Of a stretch of DNA of 43,117 nt, positions 1 to 6,621 are shown piece after piece. This stretch comes from Pseudomonas sp. Irchel 3E13. Lineage in GTDB: Bacteria > Pseudomonadota > Gammaproteobacteria > Pseudomonadales > Pseudomonadaceae. Every line of letters starts with the position of its first letter. The first letter of the stretch is position 1. The stretch lies in assembly GCF_900187455.1 (NCBI RefSeq), contig NZ_FYDX01000029.1, forward strand, positions 1-43,117, read 5' to 3'. The notes under the pieces are model-generated. The model saw only the letters and a list, made by a program, of their open reading frames with translations. It was not told the DNA's origin and did not search any database. Both the position numbers and the translations under genes were made by a program.

Positions 1-64
1 CTTTCTCGGTCACTTGCTTGACCGCTTCGATCTTGAATTCTTCGGGGTAACGCTGACGACTCAT
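1..64 (-). CDS. IS3-family transposase OrfA, N-terminal fragment
   Basis: The gene starts at the ATG at 64-62 and runs off the left edge, so only 21 residues are visible: MSRQRYPEEFKIEAVKQVTE followed by Lys. This is the typical start of the helix-turn-helix OrfA protein of IS3-family elements, which binds the element ends and forms the OrfAB transposase with OrfB by frameshifting. A perfect AGGAGG ribosome-binding site lies seven to eight bases upstream. Completeness and activity cannot be judged from this fragment. Confidence 0.8.
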   Translation of the reverse strand, partial: MSRQRYPEEFKIEAVKQVTEK

Positions 65-97
65 GGCTCCTCCTATTTGGGCCTCATTATGAGGCTT

Positions 98-127
98 GGA
101 GGTGTCTACGAAACTAGGGGCGATTCA
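98..127 (-). repeat. Terminal inverted repeat of the IS3-family element
   Basis: Read on the minus strand this 30-bp stretch starts TGAATCGCCCCTAG and ends CACCTCC. Its position just upstream of orfA, its initial TG and its resemblance to IS51-group ends support it as the IS boundary. The partner repeat is outside the window. Confidence 0.6.
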
Positions 128-830
128 CTTTGTCTGGAAAATCATAATATATAGCCTTTTGTTCTACCTAATTAGAATATTAGGAATAACAAAGACTACA
201 TATCTAATCGTATATTAATCGCTCAGTTTTTTGGATAGTTCACGATGTTGCTTGGGGGTAAGTGCGCGCCTACGACGCTTTGGCTCTAGGGGCGCGAGGG
301 GCGTGGCAGCAGATGCTGCCTTTTGGACTTCGAGAGCAGATGGGAGGCTTAGGAGCCAAATTCGACGCGCGTCCACTCGGGCTAAAGGAGAGCGCTGATT
401 GAACCCTATGCGCAGGCCAGCAAGAAAGCCGAGGCAGGTATCGCGGCACGCGCGGCTCAATTCATTGATTTGCCGATCACAGAAATCCGCAATACGGATG
501 GATTAACCTGGTCGAAGCCGCGAGCGCGGCAGATGAAAAAATCCCAGGCCGAAGCGAAGGTGGCAGTTGATGCGTCTCAGGGGCAGCTCCAGGCAGCACT
601 TAGCTGCTGGGCACCATTAGAAGGAGCTTCCAGGTCCGCGCCATACCTGTAGGAGCCGCGCTTGCCGGCGATTGGCCGCAAAGCGGCTCCGACATCATAG
701 GCGTTCGCCATGGCTCGATTGCAGCCTGTAGGGCGGGCGTGGCTTAAGCTGGTTAAATGAACGTCCACAATGGGTCGAATGCAGCCATCCAGGACGCAAC
801 ACTTTCGACGACGGTTTCACATCCGCATCC
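128..830. other. Probable island cargo region without a recognisable intact gene
   Basis: Bases 128-225 are strikingly AT-rich compared with the rest of the window, suggesting foreign DNA or a promoter region. From about 386 on the plus strand an open stretch (stop at 650-652) follows an AAAGGAG-like site at 384-390. It encodes a small unrecognised peptide containing AAQFIDLPITEIRN and a Lys/Ala-rich end, with no ATG at a sensible distance, so it may be a gene remnant. A minus-strand open stretch at 215-460 ends in a basic RRRRALTPKQHREL tail and is also unrecognised. A REP palindrome sits at 649-690. I cannot assign a function to any of it. Confidence 0.5.
649..690 (+). repeat. Pseudomonas REP palindrome
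   Basis: The sequence starts GTAGGAGCCGCGCTTGCCGG, close to the GTAG/GTGG-GGAGC consensus of Pseudomonas REP elements. Arms GGAGCCGC (652-659) and GCGGCTCC (683-690) pair perfectly around a central secondary palindrome. Such elements are spread by REP-associated tyrosine transposases. Its presence suggests that this stretch has resided in a Pseudomonas genome. Confidence 0.75.
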
Positions 831-1244
831 TCAGTCGCTTTTCTCTGCCGAGTCGCGATCAATCCTCGGTAACGGGGCATCAAGCACGCTTTGAGAGAAG
901 CCATGTTTTAGGGCGTTGTACTGCCATCGAACGAAACGCTCCAGCAGGTGATTATTCTCAGCCTTCAGTCGCTGGTTCTCACTTTCGAGACGCTGGATAC
1001 GCTGCTCCGCGATGGCCAGGCTTGCGGGACGCTTCGTAGGCTGGAAGCCCGATTTCTGCTGGGTCTTCTTATCGAGAAACGCACTTTTCACCCGAGCGTG
1101 CGCATTGAGCGTCTGTCGAGTTGGCCGCGTCCCGATCAAGCCATCGGCTTGATCACACAAGGCATCCCAAGTGAGCTTGCCATTCCATCCATCAATCAAA
1201 CCGACCAGCAGCTCGATATCTCTATTCGTCAGATGCTTAGCCAT
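831..1244 (-). CDS. ginD: GinD-like accessory protein of a GInt recombination module
   Basis: This 137-residue protein is the fourth gene of the recombinase module. Residues 1-55 look like a small helical DNA-binding-type domain (MAKHLTNRDIELLVGLIDGW); residues about 77-104 form a clear heptad coiled coil rich in Glu, Arg and Leu (AEQRIQRLESENQRLKAEN). The C-terminus is acidic/basic and probably unstructured. GInt islands carry a short fourth gene, ginD, essential for recombination but without known enzymatic activity, and this gene fits in size, position and coiled coil. Its ATG lies two bases after the stop of the third recombinase frame and has no good ribosome-binding site, so it probably depends on translational coupling, which the amber codon in ginC would weaken. 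Confidence 0.65.
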   Translation of the reverse strand: MAKHLTNRDIELLVGLIDGWNGKLTWDALCDQADGLIGTRPTRQTLNAHARVKSAFLDKKTQQKSGFQPTKRPASLAIAEQRIQRLESENQRLKAENNHLLERFVRWQYNALKHGFSQSVLDAPLPRIDRDSAEKSD

Positions 1245-1246
1245 AA

Positions 1247-1657
1247 CTAGAAGGCCCCCAACAGTTTTCGCAGCTCACCGATGCCTGGTTCTGGGGAAAT
1301 GAACCTTGAGGAGGACTGCTGGGCGGCAAGCTCTCGCTTCAGTGGGCTGTATTCATGTTCATTACTGAGCCGAATGGCGGTACCGTCCGGGAGGTCGGGC
1401 GACTCGAGTATCTGAATCAACTGCTCCAGTCGCTCCAAGGTCTTGATCTGGTGCTGACTCCAGCGATCAGCGCCATATGTTCCTGAAGCATCTGCTGCTT
1501 TGGCCTTTTGAAGTTGCACATGCGTGAGGCTCCGCTGCTGCCTGAGCCGATCGAGTTTGGTTGCGTCACCTTTTACGCACACCTGTTCAGTGCAATTCAA
1601 GCAATCCCGGTGTTTTTGGCAGGGCAGCATCGAGTAGTCATGCACGCAGAATCCATA
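1247..1657 (-). pseudogene. ginC: ginC C-terminal domain, cut off by an in-frame amber codon
   Basis: This stretch continues in exactly the same reading frame as the third recombinase after its TAG at 1658-1660. It begins YGFCVHDYSMLPCQKHRDC and contains a cysteine cluster (FC, PC, DC, NC, VC within about 28 residues), then a basic helical tail, ending at a TAG at 1247-1249. In related long integrases I know a similar cysteine-rich block ends the intact protein, usually with Glu where the amber now is (context V-T-x-Y-G-F-C). The first ATG (1645) has no ribosome-binding site, so independent translation is unlikely. I read it as the orphaned end of a 663-codon gene. Confidence 0.75.
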
Positions 1658-3238
1658 CTAAGTGACATGAGCGATCCCCTCCCCAATCACATCCAGATCT
1701 GCGTAGGTAACGGGCATGTTGGTTTGGATTTTTTGGAGCACACCACCTATACCCGAACTTCGGGCAAGCTCGACGTATTCGTCGTTGCTCATATGGTTGT
1801 ACACGGGGTTCTGATGAATATTGGCCCGCCCTGACCACCTGGCGATGTCTAGCTGCCCCAACGCGCCACGCTGAGCCACGGTATTGAGAAAATGCCGCAC
1901 CTGGTGTGAAGTCATCGAAATCTCGCTGCCATCTGGATTTCTGTAGCCGTGACGCTTCCAGATGCTGTGCTCTTGACCATCAATTACGTTCAGGTCAGTG
2001 GTAAACGTACTCTTACCGGCTCCCCATATCTTGACAGGGCTCGGGCTGAATTCAGCGTGGAATTCATGTTCCCTGAAGCAGCAAACGGCATCCGAATACT
2101 TGATGTTGCGTTCTCTAGTTTTCCACGGCCATTCGACAGGAAGTTTGCTATGACAGTAATCATTTAAAAATGCCAGTGTCAGCGGCTCACCCTTTGACCT
2201 CAAAATACGATAGGGTTGGTATTTCGAGAGCATCTGGTTCAACGCTCCTCTCGATAGCGTAATGCCAAGCGCCGAGCAAGCTTGCTCATCAGTCAGTGGA
2301 TGATCGTCAGGCACTTTTGGACAGTTTTCGTGGCGATAAAATTTTCCGGGGTGGTCCTCATACCATTTCGCCAACATCCGTCCTGGAGCAGACAACTCAG
2401 TTAATCGGCGCACAGCCTCTGTTGCAATGTCTTTGAATATGGTCGGGATCCACTTGATATCCGATCCGTAACCTTTACCGGCATAAAACCGTAGCCCTAG
2501 CCGTTCGACACCGTTTCCATCTGTCTCATGATGCAGGCAATTAACCGGCAGGTCTTGAACCTCCGACACGCGAGATGGTGCACACATCAACAAGGCAAAT
2601 ACGGACGTTGTGAATCGATCACGAGCATCCACGAGATCGTTGGCAAACATCTCTGCCATAGCTTCCAGCCAGCGATCCTCTGGTAACTTTTCTGCTCGTT
2701 TCCTTTTGCCTTCTGCGTCCGTCCGGTCCATCTCTTTGGGCTTGCTGATGGGATTACGCCAGGTGATCTGATCGGGAACAATTCGACTTTCATTGAGAAA
2801 ATCCACTAGCTTCAACAAGCTCACCCCTGCCTGGTAGCCGGAAGCCTTGTATTCCCTCGCCACTTCACCCGCTACGTCCATGACGAGCTGATCTACCTGC
2901 GTGATGTCCACTTTACCCTTAACCGTCAGCAAAGCTTTTTCGATGCAACGGATCGCCTTAAATTCGTTTTTGAGTTGGGTGGGGTTATGACCTTGCTGGT
3001 AGCGAACATAAGCCTTGGCAAAGGGAATAATGTCGGCATCCAGCAGCTGATCAGTCGTGTACCCCCTCGCAGGCGCCCCCATGACCGTAAAATTGCCAAC
3101 CTTGGGCCAGGCATTCGCGTGCCAGTCCAAGTCTGCCCCGAATACCGTCAAGCGGTCACTGCACATCGCAATGAAGTCCTCCAGATTTTTCCGGCTGTCA
3201 CGCTGATGCTTGGGGATGAAGAGCAGTAAGTCAGCCAT
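1658..3238 (-). CDS. ginC: Third tyrosine recombinase of the module (GinC-like), truncated by an amber codon
   Basis: From the ATG at 3238 (MADLLLFIPKHQRDSRKN) this encodes 526 residues before TAG. The alternative upstream start at 3283 would overlap ginB by 53 bases, whereas 3238 gives an ATGGCTGA overlap matching the ginA/ginB junction. Tyrosine-recombinase catalytic residues are visible: Arg223 (APSRVSEV), His445-x-x-Arg448 (HQVRHF), Trp468 (ARWSGR) and the nucleophile Tyr480 (VYNHMS). The catalytic core is therefore complete, but the cysteine-rich C-terminus is lost. In GInt islands the three recombinases act together in excision and integration. A sequencing error at the amber base is possible. 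Confidence 0.75.
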   Translation of the reverse strand: MADLLLFIPKHQRDSRKNLEDFIAMCSDRLTVFGADLDWHANAWPKVGNFTVMGAPARGYTTDQLLDADIIPFAKAYVRYQQGHNPTQLKNEFKAIRCIEKALLTVKGKVDITQVDQLVMDVAGEVAREYKASGYQAGVSLLKLVDFLNESRIVPDQITWRNPISKPKEMDRTDAEGKRKRAEKLPEDRWLEAMAEMFANDLVDARDRFTTSVFALLMCAPSRVSEVQDLPVNCLHHETDGNGVERLGLRFYAGKGYGSDIKWIPTIFKDIATEAVRRLTELSAPGRMLAKWYEDHPGKFYRHENCPKVPDDHPLTDEQACSALGITLSRGALNQMLSKYQPYRILRSKGEPLTLAFLNDYCHSKLPVEWPWKTRERNIKYSDAVCCFREHEFHAEFSPSPVKIWGAGKSTFTTDLNVIDGQEHSIWKRHGYRNPDGSEISMTSHQVRHFLNTVAQRGALGQLDIARWSGRANIHQNPVYNHMSNDEYVELARSSGIGGVLQKIQTNMPVTYADLDVIGEGIAHVT

Positions 3239-4745
3239 TCGTGAACTCACCCTTGGCCTGCTTGCACCGGTTGATGACATCACTCACGGCCAGGATCAGT
3301 CGGTCATTGATCGACGCAATCTTCAGATCATCGCAGTTGTCGCGAACCTGGTCCCGCTCCGCGATCAGGCGATCCAAGACCTCTTCGTGAGGGCCATCGA
3401 GCCAAGGCTGGAAGTGGGCACAGGTGTAACACGCGATCGGTGCCAATGCGCCACAAAAACCATAGCTGCCACAGGTGCCTACATTGGCCCTGCCGTTCGA
3501 GATTCTGCTGCTCGGATCATCCCCGCGGCGTGCATCCCGCTCTGAGGTAACAAGCACTCCTCGAAATGCCTGAGCAAACGGCGCGAGCTGCAAAGCAACC
3601 GCCTTATCGATGCGCTCGACGATCTCAGGGATGTTTTTGACGTAAACGCCTACGTTCTGGGTATCGGAGTGATCCAGCGCTTCAGCAATGACCATCTCCC
3701 CTCGCCCTTCACGAGCTAGATTCGTACCGAGCGTATAACGGAAGCGATTAGGATTCAGGGCGATAAGCGCTCCAGTCCGCTCGCTGATGAGGGCAATCGT
3801 TTTGGCTACTCTCATCATCACGTAATAGACGTCTTTGGAAGGAATATGCAGCCGGTCGCTGTCTAGTAGCGCCTGAATATCGGAATCGGAATTGAGAACG
3901 TGCGATACGGGAAACAGTGGCAAATCGTTTTGTATTTTCTCAGACAGAGGCCTGCCGGCCTGTTTGGAAAAGGCGGCTTTCACAAACGCTGCTTGCTGCT
4001 GCAAAAGCAGCCAAAGATCCTCAACAATCGGAAAACGGTTGAATGCACCGCGCCAGGGTGTATTTCGCTGCTTGGCCCTAGGAAAATTGATGCCATAGTT
4101 TCCTGGCGTACTGGATTCTATGTCTTTGAGCTTGAGTGCTGCGATTTGCCCAGGGCGACGCCCCGTCATCGCCAATATCATTGATAGACAGGTCTCCTCC
4201 AACGTAAGGCGTTGACCAGTAAAACTATCGACCACTGCAGCGATAACTCCTTGGAGTTCAATATCGGTCAGCGGCCCGTCCTCGGGACACATCGACTGGA
4301 CGGCGAAACCTTTCTCGTTCCCCTTAATTACCCATTTATCCAACAGGCTCAAAATTTCATCAGATATGCCGGGGTATCCAAGTCGTGACCATTGGCGGAT
4401 CGCACCACGCAACACCCCCATGTACCACTCTCTTTTCTTGCTCAACGAGGATCGATAGGAGATCAATGAAGCGACCGACAAAACTTCAGAATCTTGCATC
4501 TGCTCGCAGTAATGTAAAAAACGATAAAAGATGTTCATTACGTGCCAGGCCGCAGCTGTTCTAGCGTAGAACTCTAGAACCCGTCTAAATGAATAATCCC
4601 TCTCCCCGAGATATTTTGAGATTGACCCAATCGGGATAGTCACATCCTTGCTCAGCACCCATCGAGAGCTATCAAAGTGTACGAGATAACCCTCCCTAGA
4701 ATAAAAGCGGTCGAGTACCGCTGTCTGAAGAGCAATTTTATCCAT
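3231..4745 (-). CDS. ginB: Second tyrosine recombinase of the module (GinB-like)
   Basis: I start at the ATG at 4745 (MDKIALQTAVLDRFYS), giving 504 residues; it overlaps the ginA stop in ATGGATAA. An ATG at 4757 is also in frame. Catalytic features are Arg196/197 (TGRRPGQI), Asn333-x-x-Arg336 (NRFRYTLGT), His359 (LDHSDT) and Tyr368 (VGVYVKN). The usual first His of the HxxR box is Asn. After the catalytic domain a C-terminal cysteine cluster follows (Cys425, 431, 439, 442), probably a zinc-binding module. It is the middle gene of three translationally coupled recombinases and most likely acts only as part of that set. Confidence 0.75.
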   Translation of the reverse strand: MDKIALQTAVLDRFYSREGYLVHFDSSRWVLSKDVTIPIGSISKYLGERDYSFRRVLEFYARTAAAWHVMNIFYRFLHYCEQMQDSEVLSVASLISYRSSLSKKREWYMGVLRGAIRQWSRLGYPGISDEILSLLDKWVIKGNEKGFAVQSMCPEDGPLTDIELQGVIAAVVDSFTGQRLTLEETCLSMILAMTGRRPGQIAALKLKDIESSTPGNYGINFPRAKQRNTPWRGAFNRFPIVEDLWLLLQQQAAFVKAAFSKQAGRPLSEKIQNDLPLFPVSHVLNSDSDIQALLDSDRLHIPSKDVYYVMMRVAKTIALISERTGALIALNPNRFRYTLGTNLAREGRGEMVIAEALDHSDTQNVGVYVKNIPEIVERIDKAVALQLAPFAQAFRGVLVTSERDARRGDDPSSRISNGRANVGTCGSYGFCGALAPIACYTCAHFQPWLDGPHEEVLDRLIAERDQVRDNCDDLKIASINDRLILAVSDVINRCKQAKGEFTNG

Positions 4746-5955
4746 CGGCCACCTCATTACTGGACTTTTTCAAGTGCTTGTTCTGAAGGGCGAGCACTGC
4801 CTCAGCAGCTTTTTGTTTGGTGTGTCGCTTGTTGTAGGTTCGAGCCGAGCCTGAAGTCTCTTCCCATCCCATCAGGTAGGAACGAATTTTTTCTTCTGCC
4901 GCGGGAGACATCTCCATAGCATCACAGTGCTGGGAAAAGGCGTAATTCCAATGGTGCCGGAGTGCATGCGCATGGACGCTCGAGTCCTCAATGATAGAAG
5001 CGACCTCCAGCATCCATTTCTGAAAAGCCGAAATTGAAAGTGGGCGACCTTGAGTAGGGCCTCCCTTGTGAGTCACAAACAGGTACCCATGCCTGTTTGC
5101 CCCGGGTACTTTGTTCCGATAGCGAAGCACGTATTCGTGAATACGGGAGATAAGTTCCTGCGCGAGTGGAAAGGTTCGTTGGCGAGTCTTAGCGGTAGGC
5201 TGATGGGCCCGTGAATCACCCTTCGAATCAGGACGCCTCACCACTCGCAGCGTGTTCTGAGCGAAATCGACGTCGTCGATCTTGAGGTTCAGCAGCTCTC
5301 CGCGGCGAAGCCCGGTCAGGCGAAGAATCATGAACATCAGAGCATTACGCACTTGGACGGCGTGCCCCTTTGCGGGGTTGTGCTCAGCTCCAGGCCTTAG
5401 AGCTTGCTCCACGGCTTCTACAACGGCTTCATCCAGATATCGCTCATCTTTGTCCGTTGTTGATCTGTTGGGCTTACTGGGACGGTGAGCCTTGATCGAC
5501 GCCACCATGAGCTTGATGTCCCCACCATTCCGCTTAGCTGGGCACAGTCGCGCGGCCAGAAAGCCCAAATAGTCGGCTACCACAGTCAATCTGAAATAGT
5601 GATTACTGGTGCCAACCGACTTTGGGCGTCGAGTGATCGAAACAATTTTTTTGCCGCTGGGCTCAGGATTGAGGAAAAGCTGCAACGAGTCGCTAAGCGC
5701 CCTCACTTGCTCCTCCCCAAGTACCTCGCCTTGCGAAAATAGAGACTCCAGGCGGATGCCAACCTGAGCCTCCCAAGCGTACAACGCCTTGATTGCATGC
5801 AACGCATTCGCAATCGAGTTGGCGGCCAAGGAACGCGACCGCAGATGCCAGGTGGCGAAGAGCGTTGGATAGTAAAGTGGCATCCCTGAACTATCGACCA
5901 GCACCGCATACCGCTCACCGTCGTTCCCTGCAAACCTACGCATGGATAAATCCAT
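4738..5955 (-). CDS. ginA: First tyrosine recombinase of the module (GinA-like)
   Basis: The 405-residue protein starts at the ATG at 5955, preceded by GGAGG; a GTG one codon earlier is possible. It has an N-terminal SAM-like core-binding region (about residues 35-140) and a catalytic domain with Arg217/218 (TGLRRGELL), His330-x-x-Arg333 (HALRHHW), Trp364 (MGWEET) and Tyr374 (ARTYNKRH), so all key residues of the family are present. It is the promoter-proximal gene of the module, 141 bases beyond the end of ssb. It overlaps the next recombinase by eight bases. Transposon Tn554-type trios are the alternative family; the fourth coiled-coil gene favours GInt. Confidence 0.8.
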   Translation of the reverse strand: MDLSMRRFAGNDGERYAVLVDSSGMPLYYPTLFATWHLRSRSLAANSIANALHAIKALYAWEAQVGIRLESLFSQGEVLGEEQVRALSDSLQLFLNPEPSGKKIVSITRRPKSVGTSNHYFRLTVVADYLGFLAARLCPAKRNGGDIKLMVASIKAHRPSKPNRSTTDKDERYLDEAVVEAVEQALRPGAEHNPAKGHAVQVRNALMFMILRLTGLRRGELLNLKIDDVDFAQNTLRVVRRPDSKGDSRAHQPTAKTRQRTFPLAQELISRIHEYVLRYRNKVPGANRHGYLFVTHKGGPTQGRPLSISAFQKWMLEVASIIEDSSVHAHALRHHWNYAFSQHCDAMEMSPAAEEKIRSYLMGWEETSGSARTYNKRHTKQKAAEAVLALQNKHLKKSSNEVADG

Positions 5956-5974
5956 CACACCTCCATAACTTACG

Positions 5975-6025
5975 TTTTCACATGGTGTGCACCAAATAAA
6001 AGACCATGGAGGGATTTTTCACATG
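5975..6025. repeat. Repeat cluster at the island-ssb junction, candidate attachment site
   Basis: TTTTCACATG occurs twice in direct orientation (5975-5984 and 6016-6025, 41 bp apart). Inside this interval CATGGT (5981-5986) and ACCATG (6003-6008) form an inverted repeat. The cluster lies between the first recombinase gene and the ssb terminator, exactly where the recombinases must have acted. Which bases are the crossover site cannot be decided without the other island end or an empty site. Confidence 0.4.
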
Positions 6026-6034
6026 CTGAAAATG

Positions 6035-6058
6035 AAAAAACCCTGCAAGCGCAGGGTT
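6035..6058 (-). terminator. Rho-independent terminator of ssb
   Basis: On the minus strand AACCCTGC-GCTT-GCAGGGTT forms a perfect 8-bp stem with a four-base loop, followed by a run of T. It sits 39 bases after the ssb stop and before the island module, so it ends the MFS-ssb transcript. Confidence 0.85.
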
Positions 6059-6096
6059 CTTCATGGAGAACTTTACAGATCTCGCTAAGGTGCTTC

Positions 6097-6612
6097 CTAG
6101 AACGGAATATCGTCATCAAAGCTGTCGAAATCCGGAGCCGGCTGCGGCGCTGGTTGCTGAGGAGCCGGACGCTGAGGAGCCTGCTGCGGACGAGGCGCTT
6201 GCTGGCGTGGAGCCTGCGGCGCCTGGTTGTAGTTGCCTTGCGGCGCACCGCCACCATCCTGGTTCTGCGGACGACCGCCCAGCAACTGCATGGTGCCTTG
6301 CATGTCGACGATGATTTCGGTGGTGTAACGCTTGATGCCGTCTTTTTCCCACTCGCGGGTTTGCAGCTTGCCTTCGATGTACACCTGAGAACCCTTGCGC
6401 AGGTACTCACCAGCAATCTCGGCGACCTTGCCGAACATCGAGACGCGGTGCCACTCGGTGCGCTCGACCTTCTGGCCGGTCTGCTTGTCGGTCCACTGCT
6501 CGCTGGTGGCCAGGCTCAGGTTAGTCACGGCGTTGCCGTTCGGCAGGTAGCGTACTTCAGGATCCTGGCCACAGGTGCCGACCAATATGACTTTGTTAAC
6601 CCCACGGGCCAT
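6097..6612 (-). CDS. ssb: Single-stranded DNA-binding protein
   Basis: SSB coats single-stranded DNA during replication, recombination and repair and recruits partner enzymes. The 171 residues contain the N-terminal OB-fold (about 1-110: ARGVNKVILVGTCGQDPEVR, WHRVSMFGKVAEIAGEYL, VYIEGKLQTREW). A flexible Gln/Pro/Ala-rich linker (about 113-160) follows, then the acidic tip DSFDDDIPF that binds partner proteins. Length and ends are normal, so the island next to it has not damaged the gene. It begins 9 bases after the MFS transporter gene and is probably cotranscribed with it; uvrA, another DNA-repair gene, lies nearby. I see no LexA-type box directly upstream. Confidence 0.97.
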   Translation of the reverse strand: MARGVNKVILVGTCGQDPEVRYLPNGNAVTNLSLATSEQWTDKQTGQKVERTEWHRVSMFGKVAEIAGEYLRKGSQVYIEGKLQTREWEKDGIKRYTTEIIVDMQGTMQLLGGRPQNQDGGGAPQGNYNQAPQAPRQQAPRPQQAPQRPAPQQPAPQPAPDFDSFDDDIPF

Positions 6613-6621
6613 AACGTTCTC

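Larger units (their letters stand above)
1..127 (-). mobile_element. IS3-family insertion sequence, 5' end (partial)
   Basis: The left edge of the window holds the orfA-proximal end of an insertion sequence. It is supported by the N-terminus of an IS3-type OrfA and, just upstream of it, a terminal sequence that on the minus strand begins TGAATCGCCCCTAGTTTCG, resembling the TGAACCGCCCC ends of the IS51 group of the IS3 family. The element appears to end at 127; the rest lies outside the window. The target duplication cannot be judged without the other end. Confidence 0.75.
831..6034 (-). mobile_element. Recombination module and right end of a GInt-type genomic island
   Basis: Three non-identical tyrosine recombinases plus a small coiled-coil gene are arranged head to tail in one operon at the island edge, as in GInt islands (ginABCD). 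The right boundary must lie between the ginA start and the ssb terminator, where short repeats are concentrated (5975-6025). The left boundary and the cargo lie to the left, probably outside the window. Because the third recombinase is interrupted, present mobility is doubtful. Confidence 0.6.

Noticed and set aside
1..830. A CRISPR array or tandem repeat in the left flank
   Set aside because: Apart from one REP palindrome and the IS end I see no spaced direct repeats.
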